Assembly: GCA_964640125.1 (NCBI GenBank)
Contig: CAZXGG010000010.1
Span: 1 to 64,000, forward strand
DNA length: 64,000 nucleotides
Reading direction: 5' to 3'
From: G020353115 sp964640125
GTDB taxonomy: Bacteria > Bacteroidota > Bacteroidia > Bacteroidales > VadinHA17
The position numbers and the translations under genes were made by a program. Below are positions 8,665 through 15,497 of this stretch, in pieces (position 1 is the first letter of the stretch; every line of letters starts with the position of its first letter). Below the pieces are notes generated by a model. The model saw only the letters and a list, made by a program, of their open reading frames with translations, was not told the origin of the DNA and ran no database searches.

Positions 8665-9444
8665 TTGACTTTCTGGCAGCGATACCTGCAACTCCTCTGG
8701 GGCAGTCTGATTCTCCTCTCCTACCTGCTTTTCTCATATAACGTATTCAGCGGCTGGTGGTATTCGGGTATTGGTACGGTGCTGGTTGTATTTTTTGCAT
8801 TTCTGCTATGGCGTCAGTACTTTTTATTCAGGATCGGATTAAAAATGAACGCAGTTATCCTTCTTACGGCGTTGTTCCTGATGCTCATCCTGACCGCTGG
8901 TGGGTATGGGCTGATGAAATCCATCGCGAACAGGAATGGAGTAATGATTCAATATGCCGATTACAGGAATTTCATCCATGACCTGTTTTACACACTGAAC
9001 GAAGAAATGATTCTTGGAGCAATATTACTCGGTCAGGTCAGGAGAAGGGTCAAAAAACTTCATCCGGTTGCTGTTTCTGTTCTTGTGGCAATTCTCTTTG
9101 CTTTTGTTCATTATCTTTTTTACCGCTGGATTTTCAACGACAGAGGGATCCTGACCTGGCTAACCCTTATATCCCTCATTATGGTAGGTGTTTTGAGAAA
9201 CAACCTGATCCTGACAACGGGTCATGTGGGATTTTCCTGGGCATTCCATGCCAGCTGGATGGCAGTTATGTTTGGCACTTACCATTACCATACAGGCAAT
9301 CTTGAAGCCCTGTTGGAATACGAACGGTTCAACCTATACCTTGGATCACCGATAACATTCATGATAATAACAGTCCTTGCAATTTTGAGCTTTATCCTGT
9401 TTGGGTCAAAACAAAAACCGGCAAAATTGACCGTAAAACCATAA
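8665..9444 (+). CDS. CPBP-family intramembrane protease
   Basis: A 259-residue polytopic membrane protein with about seven helices. Motif 1 is LNEEMILGAIL (Glu113-Glu114), motif 2 is FAFVHY (His149) and motif 3 is WAFHASW (His195), matching the EE, FxxxH and HxxxN/S-type motifs of CPBP (CaaX protease and bacteriocin-processing) enzymes. The Arg usually found after the EExxx motif is shifted (GQVRRR). Members cleave prenylated or hydrophobic peptides in the membrane, and several act in self-immunity; the substrate here is unknown. The start is TTG at 8665-8667, because no ATG occurs before residue 61. That TTG overlaps a TATCTTG box (8661-8667), so the start is less certain than the family. 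Confidence 0.8.
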   Translation: MTFWQRYLQLLWGSLILLSYLLFSYNVFSGWWYSGIGTVLVVFFAFLLWRQYFLFRIGLKMNAVILLTALFLMLILTAGGYGLMKSIANRNGVMIQYADYRNFIHDLFYTLNEEMILGAILLGQVRRRVKKLHPVAVSVLVAILFAFVHYLFYRWIFNDRGILTWLTLISLIMVGVLRNNLILTTGHVGFSWAFHASWMAVMFGTYHYHTGNLEALLEYERFNLYLGSPITFMIITVLAILSFILFGSKQKPAKLTVKP

Positions 9445-9589
9445 CCTTGTATTATCAGTAAGCATTTTTTACTATTTCCCTTTCAAGTCCTACGGACTGT
9501 TAGTTCATTCGTTTACTAATCGCAGCCACTAAAGTGACTGCCTATTTTCTATAAGTCCCTACGGGACTACAATTTCCATAAATACAAGG
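9445..9589. repeat. Intergenic element with short inverted ends and two hairpins
   Basis: The ends ccttgtatt (9445-9453) and aatacaagg (9581-9589) are perfect 9 bp inverted repeats. Between them lie small palindromes gtcctacggac (about 9487-9497) and gtccctacgggac (about 9555-9567), and cactaaagtg (about 9527-9536). The left end almost touches the stop of the protease gene, so it may act as its transcription end. There is no coding capacity. It resembles a small non-autonomous repeat element; no second copy was found in this window. Confidence 0.45.
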
Positions 9590-9667
9590 CAAACGATGTA
9601 CTCTTCTCTTATATCTTTTGTCTTTGGACTTTTAGCCTTGAACTTTTATCTTTGAACTTTTATCTTT

Positions 9668-9674
9668 TATCTTG
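9668..9674 (+). promoter_or_regulatory. Candidate -7 box close to the flavodoxin start
   Basis: TATCTTG lies four bases before the ATG at 9679, at the end of a low-complexity tract of repeated ctttgaactttTATCTTT-like units (about 9604-9674). It resembles the Bacteroidota -7 element TAnnTTTG. If used, the transcript would be nearly leaderless. The same box and spacing occur upstream of the genes at 19803 and 47148. Confidence 0.35.
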
Positions 9675-9678
9675 TTCT

Positions 9679-10161
9679 ATGAAAACCCTTATTATTTATT
9701 TATCGCGGCACGGTTGTGCTGAAAAAGCTTCACAGCTCCTCACAGAAAAGTTGGAGGGAGACGTCGCCGTGATTAACCTGAAAAAAGAAAAAAATCCGGA
9801 TATTTCAACATACACATCGGTGATAATCGGTGGATCGATCCATGCCGGCCAGGTCCAGGATGGGATAAAAAAATTCTGTCAGAAAAACATGGACCGGTTG
9901 CTTCATGTGCAGGTGGGGTTGTACCTCTGTTGCATGGAACGGGGTGACACTGCCTGGAAACAGTTCAATGATGCTTTTCCAGAGAAGCTCAGAGATCATG
10001 CCATTGCCAGAGGGTTATTCGGGGGTGAATTTAATTTCGAACGGATGAGCTTCTTTGAACAGAAAATCGTAGAAAAGGTGGCAAAAGTTACGGAAAGCAA
10101 GTCCATGATGGACCTGGATGCCATCGAGGAATTTGCCTGTAAATTCAGTATTACGCAGTAG
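9679..10161 (+). CDS. HemG-like flavodoxin-domain protein
   Basis: A 160-residue flavodoxin-fold protein starting at the ATG at 9679. An upstream TTG in the same frame (9652) is rejected because it lies in low-complexity sequence. The FMN phosphate loop is degenerate (IYLSRHGCAEKAS), followed by SVIIGGSIHAGQVQDGIKKF and the strand YLCCME, the pattern of Flavodoxin_5 proteins such as HemG. HemG is the menaquinone-linked protoporphyrinogen IX oxidase of haem synthesis. Length (about 160-180) agrees, and no membrane anchor is seen. The gene is not beside other haem genes, so protoporphyrinogen oxidation is an inference from family only; a general flavodoxin is an alternative. Confidence 0.75.
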   Translation: MKTLIIYLSRHGCAEKASQLLTEKLEGDVAVINLKKEKNPDISTYTSVIIGGSIHAGQVQDGIKKFCQKNMDRLLHVQVGLYLCCMERGDTAWKQFNDAFPEKLRDHAIARGLFGGEFNFERMSFFEQKIVEKVAKVTESKSMMDLDAIEEFACKFSITQ

Positions 10162-10592
10162 GTAGTATGCAGTAGGCTGTATGGAGAGGTGAGAGGTGAG
10201 AGGTGAGTTGGGAGATGTCTCATATTGTTTTGCCATAGGCCCGCCTGAATGAAAGGATTTCTGCCCGGATGACATCCGGTCGCCCGCCTGAACGATTTAG
10301 TCGGGCAGAGACGGGTATTCTTTCGGGCAGGGGTGAGGGGTAATAAAAAGGGCGTTGCCCTTTTGCGAATCATTTCATCTCAAAATAAAATTGTTTTTTT
10401 GATACTTTATTTCACAGGGCTGGCCCTGTGAAATAGTTGTAAACACTATACTAGGTCCTCGGTCCTCGGTAATAGAATGGAATACAATTTTTCAGTCCCG
10501 ATAGGCCTAACTGTCCAGGGGCAACATGTTTATAAAAACGATGTCATCAAGACAACCAAAAACTTTTAACTAATAACGTATAACTTATAACC
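10162..10592. other. 431 bp spacer with tandem and GC-rich repeats
   Basis: No gene is supported. It begins with a 7 bp tandem tract (gaggtga repeated about three times, near 10185-10206), then a GC-rich imperfect palindromic block (about 10248-10330) containing the 42 bp repeat at 10267-10308. A ggtcctcggtcctcggt duplication lies near 10453-10470, and a ttaactaataacgtataacttataacc tract near 10567-10590. Similar tracts recur at 29.1 kb and 50.2-50.4 kb. Confidence 0.55.
10267..10308. repeat. 42 bp dispersed GC-rich repeat, copy 1
   Basis: Forty-one of 42 bases match 38175-38216 (a at 10273 instead of c). The core is ccggtcgcccgcctgaacg followed by atttagtcgggcag, rich in cccgcctg/gggcag complementary stretches. 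Related shorter GC-rich pieces occur at 4814-4852 and 48640-48716. It lies in a spacer of an otherwise mid-GC genome, which points to a dispersed intergenic repeat family. Confidence 0.65.
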
Positions 10593-10913
10593 TTATTTTT
10601 TTCCCATCTTCACTGCCGTACCGTAAGCAAGCAATTCGGCTGCTGCTTTCATTACGGTTGAGGTGGTAAAACGAAGACAGACGATTCCATCGGCTCCCAT
10701 TTTTTCCGCCTCAGCAACCATCCTGTCGATGGCTTGTTCTCTTGATTCCGCCAGCATTTTGGTATATTCGGTAATTTCACCACCAACAAGGGTTCTGAGC
10801 CCGGCAACAATATCTTTGCCAATATGTCTTGCACGGATGGTGTTTCCTCTGACTATACCCAGCGTCTCGGTGATTGAATAATCAGCAAATTCATCTTGTG
10901 TGGTAATAAGCAT
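10593..10913 (-). CDS. YbjQ-family (DUF74) protein
   Basis: A 106-residue protein matching the YbjQ/UPF0145 family over its whole length: MLITTQDEFADYSI, ETLGIVRGNTIRARHIGKD, EYTKMLAESREQAIDRM, ADGIVCLRFTTS and YGTAVKM. YbjQ proteins form pentameric rings with metal-binding potential and unknown function. Cytosolic, with no signal sequence. It is the last gene of a minus-strand group, 32 bases after a small membrane protein with which it is probably co-transcribed. The ATG at 10911-10913 is clear. Confidence 0.9.
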   Translation of the reverse strand: MLITTQDEFADYSITETLGIVRGNTIRARHIGKDIVAGLRTLVGGEITEYTKMLAESREQAIDRMVAEAEKMGADGIVCLRFTTSTVMKAAAELLAYGTAVKMGKK

Positions 10914-10945
10914 TTCTCTGAGATTTGATAGTTAACGATTGATTA

Positions 10946-11152
10946 TTATTTGTCAACATTCTTTGAATAATGATCATCCTCTTTATTCTGCAGGCGGTCA
11001 GTGATCACCTTGATCAGAAGGAGACCCAGACCCAGTATTGCCACCAGGCCGATCAATCCAAACGGAAAAGCAATGATCAGACCAACAATCATGGCAATGA
11101 TCCATATGATGACAACAATTGCCAGCAGGAAATATCCAATGTATTCCATCAT
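10946..11152 (-). CDS. Small two-helix membrane protein
   Basis: A 68-residue protein made almost entirely of two hydrophobic segments (about 4-29, IGYFLLAIVVIIWIIAM, and 31-50, GLIGLVAILGLGLLLIKV) with a charged tail (NKEDDHYSKNVDK). Two successive ATGs (11150-11152 and 11147-11149) can start it. I do not recognise a family. It lies 32 bases upstream of ybjQ and 39 bases downstream of the DUF2752 gene, on the same strand, which suggests co-expression with both. A membrane anchor or partner for the YbjQ ring is a guess from position only. Confidence 0.65.
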   Translation of the reverse strand: MMEYIGYFLLAIVVIIWIIAMIVGLIIAFPFGLIGLVAILGLGLLLIKVITDRLQNKEDDHYSKNVDK

Positions 11153-11191
11153 GTTAAGGTTATTAGTTTAGTATTCCTTATATAATTGTAT

Positions 11192-11632
11192 TTACCCCTG
11201 AAGTTCATGAACAAACCGGATAACCCAATAACCGATCCATCCGATAACAGCAAGGATCAGGGTCAGTTTTTTCATCCTGGAACTCAGGTTTACGTTAATC
11301 TTCCTCCCGGTGATCGTTTCAAAAATCAATGTTAGAAGAAGGATCAGCAATACCGCATAGAGGATGGGCCCGAAAAAATGATGCGAAAAAGAGTTTCTCA
11401 GATCGAAATGGGCAACTTCATAAAAAGAGTGAGTCAGTCCGCATGTAGGACAGCTATATCCGGTAAGGCTTTTGAAATAACAATCCGGTAAAGGAAGCCG
11501 GTCCGGATTCACCACGGCTGGTGCAACCAGGATGAAAAACAGGAAGACAATTGCCAATAGCCTGCCCGGAATATATAGCAATCGATTATTCCGCACCTTA
11601 ATCCGTATGGTCAGCAGGTCGGTTGAGATCAT
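11192..11632 (-). CDS. DUF2752 membrane protein
   Basis: A 146-residue protein of the DUF2752 family. It has an N-terminal helix (about 24-42), the conserved CYFKSLTGYSCPTCGLTHSF segment (Cys51, Cys61, Cys64 in a CPxCG motif followed by the family's Thr-His/Arg-Ser), then helices near 88-106 and 123-141. Function is unknown; the cysteine motif suggests metal or redox binding at the membrane face. It lies 39 bases after the end of a larger membrane protein gene, in the minus-strand run. DUF2752 genes are often found beside polytopic proteins of unknown function, as here. Confidence 0.88.
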   Translation of the reverse strand: MISTDLLTIRIKVRNNRLLYIPGRLLAIVFLFFILVAPAVVNPDRLPLPDCYFKSLTGYSCPTCGLTHSFYEVAHFDLRNSFSHHFFGPILYAVLLILLLTLIFETITGRKINVNLSSRMKKLTLILAVIGWIGYWVIRFVHELQG

Positions 11633-11671
11633 TCCGGTAGCTTCAGTCGGTTTTATTTTATCACCCTGTTG

Positions 11672-12610
11672 TCAGGCTTTTTTAACTTTTCCTTCTGTTT
11701 CCGATGCCGGAAAAACATTGAACTCGGGTCCGAATTGACTGAGAAATTCCACACTGAATGCCCTGAAGGTGTAAGAAACCGGCAGGAAAACAACGGATCC
11801 GATGTAGGGAATAATCAGCAACAGTATACCGATGCAACAGGTCATTAATCCAAAAACAATAACACAACAGATCACAACAAGGATCAGAAAGAAGATGATG
11901 ATCCCATAGAGGAGAAAATAGCCGAAATACCGGCTCATTAGGGGGAGAAACTGTCCCCACGCCTTTGTAGCAGAGATCCTGTGCTTGAACATGACCGGTA
12001 CAACAAAGTCTTTCAGAAACAGGGATATATAGCTGGTAATGATAAAAAAGGTTAAGAAAAGCAGGACCATCCCCATGATGGTATAGACTTTCTGTGCGCC
12101 GGTTATATCCCCCTGAATCATTCGGGCGATCAGTCCGAAGAAAAACAGCACGATCAGGATGACGGCCGCAAACACAATGATTCCGTAGACCAGGCGCCAG
12201 AGAAAGAGGGAATCCCCTTCCCTGCGGTATTCATGCCATGGTTTGGTGACTTCCGCCTTATCATGCACTACATTGTAAAGGAACATGAATCTTCCGCGTG
12301 ATGAGAGCCAGGCAAACACCACAACGACTACGATAGCAAAGAGAATCCCAAACAGGATCAATCCAGCCCATGCCGGGTGTGCCATTAACCAATCCCATGC
12401 GATAGAAGGGAAATCAACAATGTCCTTAAAATCGTGATGCTGGTCCCATTTGTTGCTTCCTCCTCCACTTCCTCCAGGTCCGTCGAGCAACATAGCAAGG
12501 AATGCAGTGAATCCGACTACAAACCATTTTCCGAGATCGAAAGGCTGAAAGAGTGCTTTTTTCATGCGGTCCCAGCCCCGTGAAAGTGCGTCAAAATAGG
12601 TTATATTCAT
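11672..12610 (-). CDS. Polytopic membrane protein of unknown function
   Basis: A 312-residue protein starting at the ATG at 12608-12610. It has an N-terminal helical region (LSRGWDRMKKALFQPFDLGKW, a pattern found in DUF4013/DUF7544-like proteins), a glycine-rich loop (DGPGGSGGGSN, about 44-54), and about six hydrophobic segments near 28-43, 80-105, 150-175, 200-225, 238-270 and 275-295. CC and GC pairs (ICCVIVFGLMTCCIG) lie in the fifth to sixth helices. It shares the strand with the DUF2752 gene, with a 39 bp gap. The family is uncertain; function is unknown. Confidence 0.75.
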   Translation of the reverse strand: MNITYFDALSRGWDRMKKALFQPFDLGKWFVVGFTAFLAMLLDGPGGSGGGSNKWDQHHDFKDIVDFPSIAWDWLMAHPAWAGLILFGILFAIVVVVVFAWLSSRGRFMFLYNVVHDKAEVTKPWHEYRREGDSLFLWRLVYGIIVFAAVILIVLFFFGLIARMIQGDITGAQKVYTIMGMVLLFLTFFIITSYISLFLKDFVVPVMFKHRISATKAWGQFLPLMSRYFGYFLLYGIIIFFLILVVICCVIVFGLMTCCIGILLLIIPYIGSVVFLPVSYTFRAFSVEFLSQFGPEFNVFPASETEGKVKKA

Positions 12611-12679
12611 AACGATAAAATGTTTGGTTAGTTGTTTGATGGTTTTAATGGATGATTTTCTCTCTATAAAAGCAAAGGA

Positions 12680-13570
12680 TCATTTTTTTGAAAGCTCAAC
12701 AACGGAGTTGATCTTCAGATTCATCGGAAACGTAAACGTTTGTGCTCCCGATGTTGAGACCGTGCTCGGGGTAGTGCTATCCATGGTAGATTTTACATAG
12801 AATCCTTCTTTGTAGGCGAAATACCAGGTCATTACTCCCTCTACATCCCCTTCTGAGGTAAGTGTTATCCCCTGTGCACTTTGAGTCCCGTCCCGGGAGC
12901 CACTGATCTGGGAGACGATCTTGACACATTCATACCCGTCTACGGTTTCCATCCCTTCAAATGTGTTATCACTTTTAAGGATCATGACCACCTCTTCATT
13001 TTCGGAAGTCTCATTGATGGTATCGGTTTCAGACCAGGTATCTCCTATCTTGATCCTCTGATCGGGAAGATCGGGAAAGAACTGTTGGAAATGGAGTGCA
13101 ATGCTGCGGCTTCCTGCCTGGGCAATGGAATATTTGATCGGTTCAGCCCCGGAAAGATCAAGCTCTTCGCCTTTATCCGACAGGTCCATATTGAACCGTT
13201 TCCCCAGTGTTTCGCTTACATCCGCTGAAATGTTCATCATGGGACTTCTGACAAACATTCCCAGAGTATCGAGGGTGATATCCAGTGTAAGCTTCCCCTC
13301 TGAAACGGATACCGGCTTCATATCAAACGCCAGAATTTGTTCAATATCAGCACCAATTGATTGACCCTGGATTTCCATTGTCTGGTTTATATCACTCTCT
13401 GACCGGTAAAAGAGTCCTGTTTCCGGTGGTAATTTATAAGATAGGGTTAACCCCGTTTCCGGGCTCTCAGCCAGCGGTTTTTTAGCCGCACAACCAGCCA
13501 GAAAAAAGACTACAGGCAAAAAGAAAATTGCCATAGTCATTGCATTTCTGATTCGTTTACTATTCATCAT
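12680..13570 (-). CDS. DUF6263-like lipoprotein
   Basis: A 296-residue lipoprotein. The signal peptide ends in the lipobox FLAGC with Cys27. No Asp at +2 is present (C-A-A), so surface or outer-membrane sorting is possible. The mature part has repeated beta-rich stretches: LTLSYKLPPETGLFYRSESD, a central DTWSETDTIN, and ending SGAQTFTFPMNLKINSVV. This pattern of a measured property and threshold strands is seen in DUF6263 proteins of Bacteroidota. It is encoded 69 bases upstream of the polytopic protein gene on the same strand. Function is unknown. The winged-helix gene lies 88 bases upstream. Confidence 0.75.
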   Translation of the reverse strand: MMNSKRIRNAMTMAIFFLPVVFFLAGCAAKKPLAESPETGLTLSYKLPPETGLFYRSESDINQTMEIQGQSIGADIEQILAFDMKPVSVSEGKLTLDITLDTLGMFVRSPMMNISADVSETLGKRFNMDLSDKGEELDLSGAEPIKYSIAQAGSRSIALHFQQFFPDLPDQRIKIGDTWSETDTINETSENEEVVMILKSDNTFEGMETVDGYECVKIVSQISGSRDGTQSAQGITLTSEGDVEGVMTWYFAYKEGFYVKSTMDSTTPSTVSTSGAQTFTFPMNLKINSVVELSKK

Positions 13571-13658
13571 GGTATTAGATTAGAAAATTGCATAATTATT
13601 TTAAAATGAATTTTACCTGTAGATTTCCTCAACAAAATATGAATTTTACCTGAGATAA

Positions 13659-14258
13659 TCAAGGATCACACTCGATCACTTTCAAATCTGTTAACAGATT
13701 CACAATATCAAAAATTTCGCACTCATGAATGGCTTCAATTCCAGCACTCTCCATAATTGCACCTATGGTCTTCGGCCTTGCACTAGGGAAAGGCAGATTG
13801 AACATAAACCTGCCCTGTGGTTCAGTAAGGTTAATTTTTCGCTCTTTCCCGTCACGCCCCTCTCCTATCCAGATTACGACACTGCTGATAAATTGGCCGT
13901 AGCGAGCAGTGATAAAACGTACCCTCGCATTCTGTTTTTCTCTGACCTTTACAGATAATCTCTCCTTATGCGATACATCTGATTTTAACAGTCCAAGATC
14001 AATTTCCAGAGAAATTTTCTCCTCCGTAAGGGAATATCTGAAATAGGGTCGCTTCTTTTCATAAACCTCCTCTTTCATTACAATATGGAGTGAAGCCATT
14101 GCTTCAAGAAAATCCTGGACTGTCTTAACATGAAGGTTTAGCCGGGAAGCTGCCTCCGAGGCAGATACATTATGGTAAGTTTGAAGTAGCCGGAAGATAT
14201 CTTTTGCATACTCTTTCGATATATAATGACCAAATATAGCTGCACTTTCAAAGTTCAT
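13659..14258 (-). CDS. Winged-helix transcriptional regulator
   Basis: A 199-residue protein. The N-terminal part (about 14-80) is a MarR/ArsR-like winged helix: EYAKDIFRLLQTYHNVSASE, then ASRLNLHVKTVQDFLEAM as helix-turn-helix, then a wing (EEVYEKKRPYFRYSL). The C-terminal half (about 95-199) is a beta-rich domain of unknown type (RVRFITARYGQFISSVVIWI). Its ATG follows the stop of the four-helix membrane protein gene by four bases, so the two are coupled. A membrane protein paired with a cytosolic regulator suggests a sensing module, which is inference. No ligand-binding residues can be named. Confidence 0.7.
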   Translation of the reverse strand: MNFESAAIFGHYISKEYAKDIFRLLQTYHNVSASEAASRLNLHVKTVQDFLEAMASLHIVMKEEVYEKKRPYFRYSLTEEKISLEIDLGLLKSDVSHKERLSVKVREKQNARVRFITARYGQFISSVVIWIGEGRDGKERKINLTEPQGRFMFNLPFPSARPKTIGAIMESAGIEAIHECEIFDIVNLLTDLKVIECDP

Positions 14259-14262
14259 TCCG

Positions 14263-15069
14263 TTATCGCGAGATTGGATGTATTTGCATAGTATTTATTC
14301 TCTCAATGATCCTGTTCGAATCCCCTGTACTAAAATGCTCATAAAATTCAATAAATAGCTTTCCCAGAGAAGCACAGAGCTGATCAAAAGATAAGGCATC
14401 TTTATACTTTAAATAGTCGGTTCTGGAAATGTATACAGATACGTTACCATCCCTGTCAAACCTGACCCATGTCGTGTCCAGATAATCTGTCAATATTCCA
14501 ACCTGCCTGGTTAATTTTGAATTGACAGAAATCACAACACTCCCGTTCTCAAAATACGGGATAGCAATCAGGTGTTTGTGTAAAAACCGGGCAAATTCCT
14601 GGATTTCAGTTCCGGAGCTTGAAATCTTACCCACAGGAAGAGGCCTTTCAGTAAAACCTGCCTTTGTTTCATCCACCGGGAGGGCAGCAAGCTCAAGTAT
14701 CTCACGGGAACGCCATGTGAGCTTTCGGGAAAATAGCAAAACAAGCACCCAAATTCCAAACACGATGAAGAAAATACCCAAAATGCTATTAAATGAATAG
14801 ATCGGATGAAATCCAAACAATAAAACGGAGACAGAGAGTGCAGAACAGGTGAAGAGAAATAAGGTGAATACCAGGAAGCCAAAATTCTTTGTCCTGATGA
14901 ATATTAAAAAAATAAGAAAACCATAGGAAAATGTGATCAATGCTACCAATGCAAAAACAAGAAACAGTCCCATGGCAACCATAAGAAGAAGTGCATAAAG
15001 ACTGATTGTAATTCCAATTATTGATCCAATCCCAAGTGTTGCAGGTTTTAACTTATGAAAAATTTGCAT
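14263..15069 (-). CDS. Membrane protein with C-terminal soluble domain
   Basis: A 268-residue protein. Four hydrophobic segments lie in the first 115 residues (about 13-35, 36-60, 64-88 and 92-115). They are followed by a cytosolic domain of about 150 residues containing SREILELAALPVDETKAG, ENGSVVISVNSKL, WVRFDRDGNVSVYISRTDY and SFDQLCASLGKLFIEFY. I do not recognise the family. It is the first large gene of a short operon with the winged-helix regulator (four-base gap), and the 42-residue membrane peptide gene lies 105 bases upstream on the same strand. A signal-transducing or regulated-sequestration role is possible but unproven. Confidence 0.65.
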   Translation of the reverse strand: MQIFHKLKPATLGIGSIIGITISLYALLLMVAMGLFLVFALVALITFSYGFLIFLIFIRTKNFGFLVFTLFLFTCSALSVSVLLFGFHPIYSFNSILGIFFIVFGIWVLVLLFSRKLTWRSREILELAALPVDETKAGFTERPLPVGKISSSGTEIQEFARFLHKHLIAIPYFENGSVVISVNSKLTRQVGILTDYLDTTWVRFDRDGNVSVYISRTDYLKYKDALSFDQLCASLGKLFIEFYEHFSTGDSNRIIERINTMQIHPISR

Positions 15070-15174
15070 GGTTCTAGCTATTTAGGTTACCGATCAACTT
15101 CTAAGAACATATTACTGACGGAAGAAGGAAACCTGTTCATGACTTGCATATTGTATCATAGGTTTTGAATTAGA

Positions 15175-15303
15175 CTAGAACAATCCCAATGCAACTGGAA
15201 TGAAGGTCAGAATTACTAGAAAAATAAAAACAGTCAGAACTGCAACCACAATTAAAAGAGCGGTTTCAGGTTTGGTTGGTTTGTTTTCTTCATTTATTCC
15301 CAT
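15175..15303 (-). CDS. 42-residue single-helix membrane peptide
   Basis: A short frame on the minus strand, from the ATG at 15301-15303 to a TAG at 15175-15177. The product begins MGINEENKPTKPETALLIV, continues as one strong hydrophobic helix (about residues 15-42, with VVAVLTVFIFLVILTF) and ends PVALGLF. A charged N-terminus and a clean helix are typical of real small membrane proteins, and the antisense frame over the same bases lacks such organisation. It lies 105 bases upstream of the four-helix protein and may be its operon leader gene. The family is unknown. An AT-rich stretch (15310-15400) upstream suits a promoter. Confidence 0.5.
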   Translation of the reverse strand: MGINEENKPTKPETALLIVVAVLTVFIFLVILTFIPVALGLF

Positions 15304-15410
15304 CTGGTTAGTATTTTATATTATTATTCAAATATTTTATAATTTATATACTTTACGTTTTATAAACTATACAAATGTATAATATGACGATTAAAAATCC
15401 AAATATTTTC

Positions 15411-15452
15411 AAAAAAAAAGTCGCCAGACGATTTTGATTCGTTTGACGACTT
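15411..15452 (-). terminator. Rho-independent terminator after the M14 peptidase pair
   Basis: Read on the minus strand, aagtcgtcaaacga (15452-15439) pairs with tcgtctggcgactt, with two G-U pairs and a seven-base loop, and is followed by nine Ts. It sits 46 bases past the stop of the peptidase gene at 15498 and should end that operon before the 42-residue peptide gene. Confidence 0.85.
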
Positions 15453-15497
15453 ATATTTACCCGTAATATACCTTCAGTTTATTAGCTTCTTTGCTGT

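Noticed and set aside
9996..10373. Overlapping minus-strand frames of 125 and 86 codons
   Set aside because: They are antisense to the flavodoxin gene and a repeat-rich spacer; composition is repetitive (TSHLSIQPT, LTSPYSLL).
14320..14345. tRNA-like ttcgaatcc motif
   Set aside because: It lies inside a coding frame and no cloverleaf can be formed around it.
15200..15382. Plus-strand 60-codon frame with a hydrophobic stretch
   Set aside because: The antisense frame (15303-15175) has a cleaner start, charged N-terminus and single helix; the plus frame runs into AT-rich promoter sequence.
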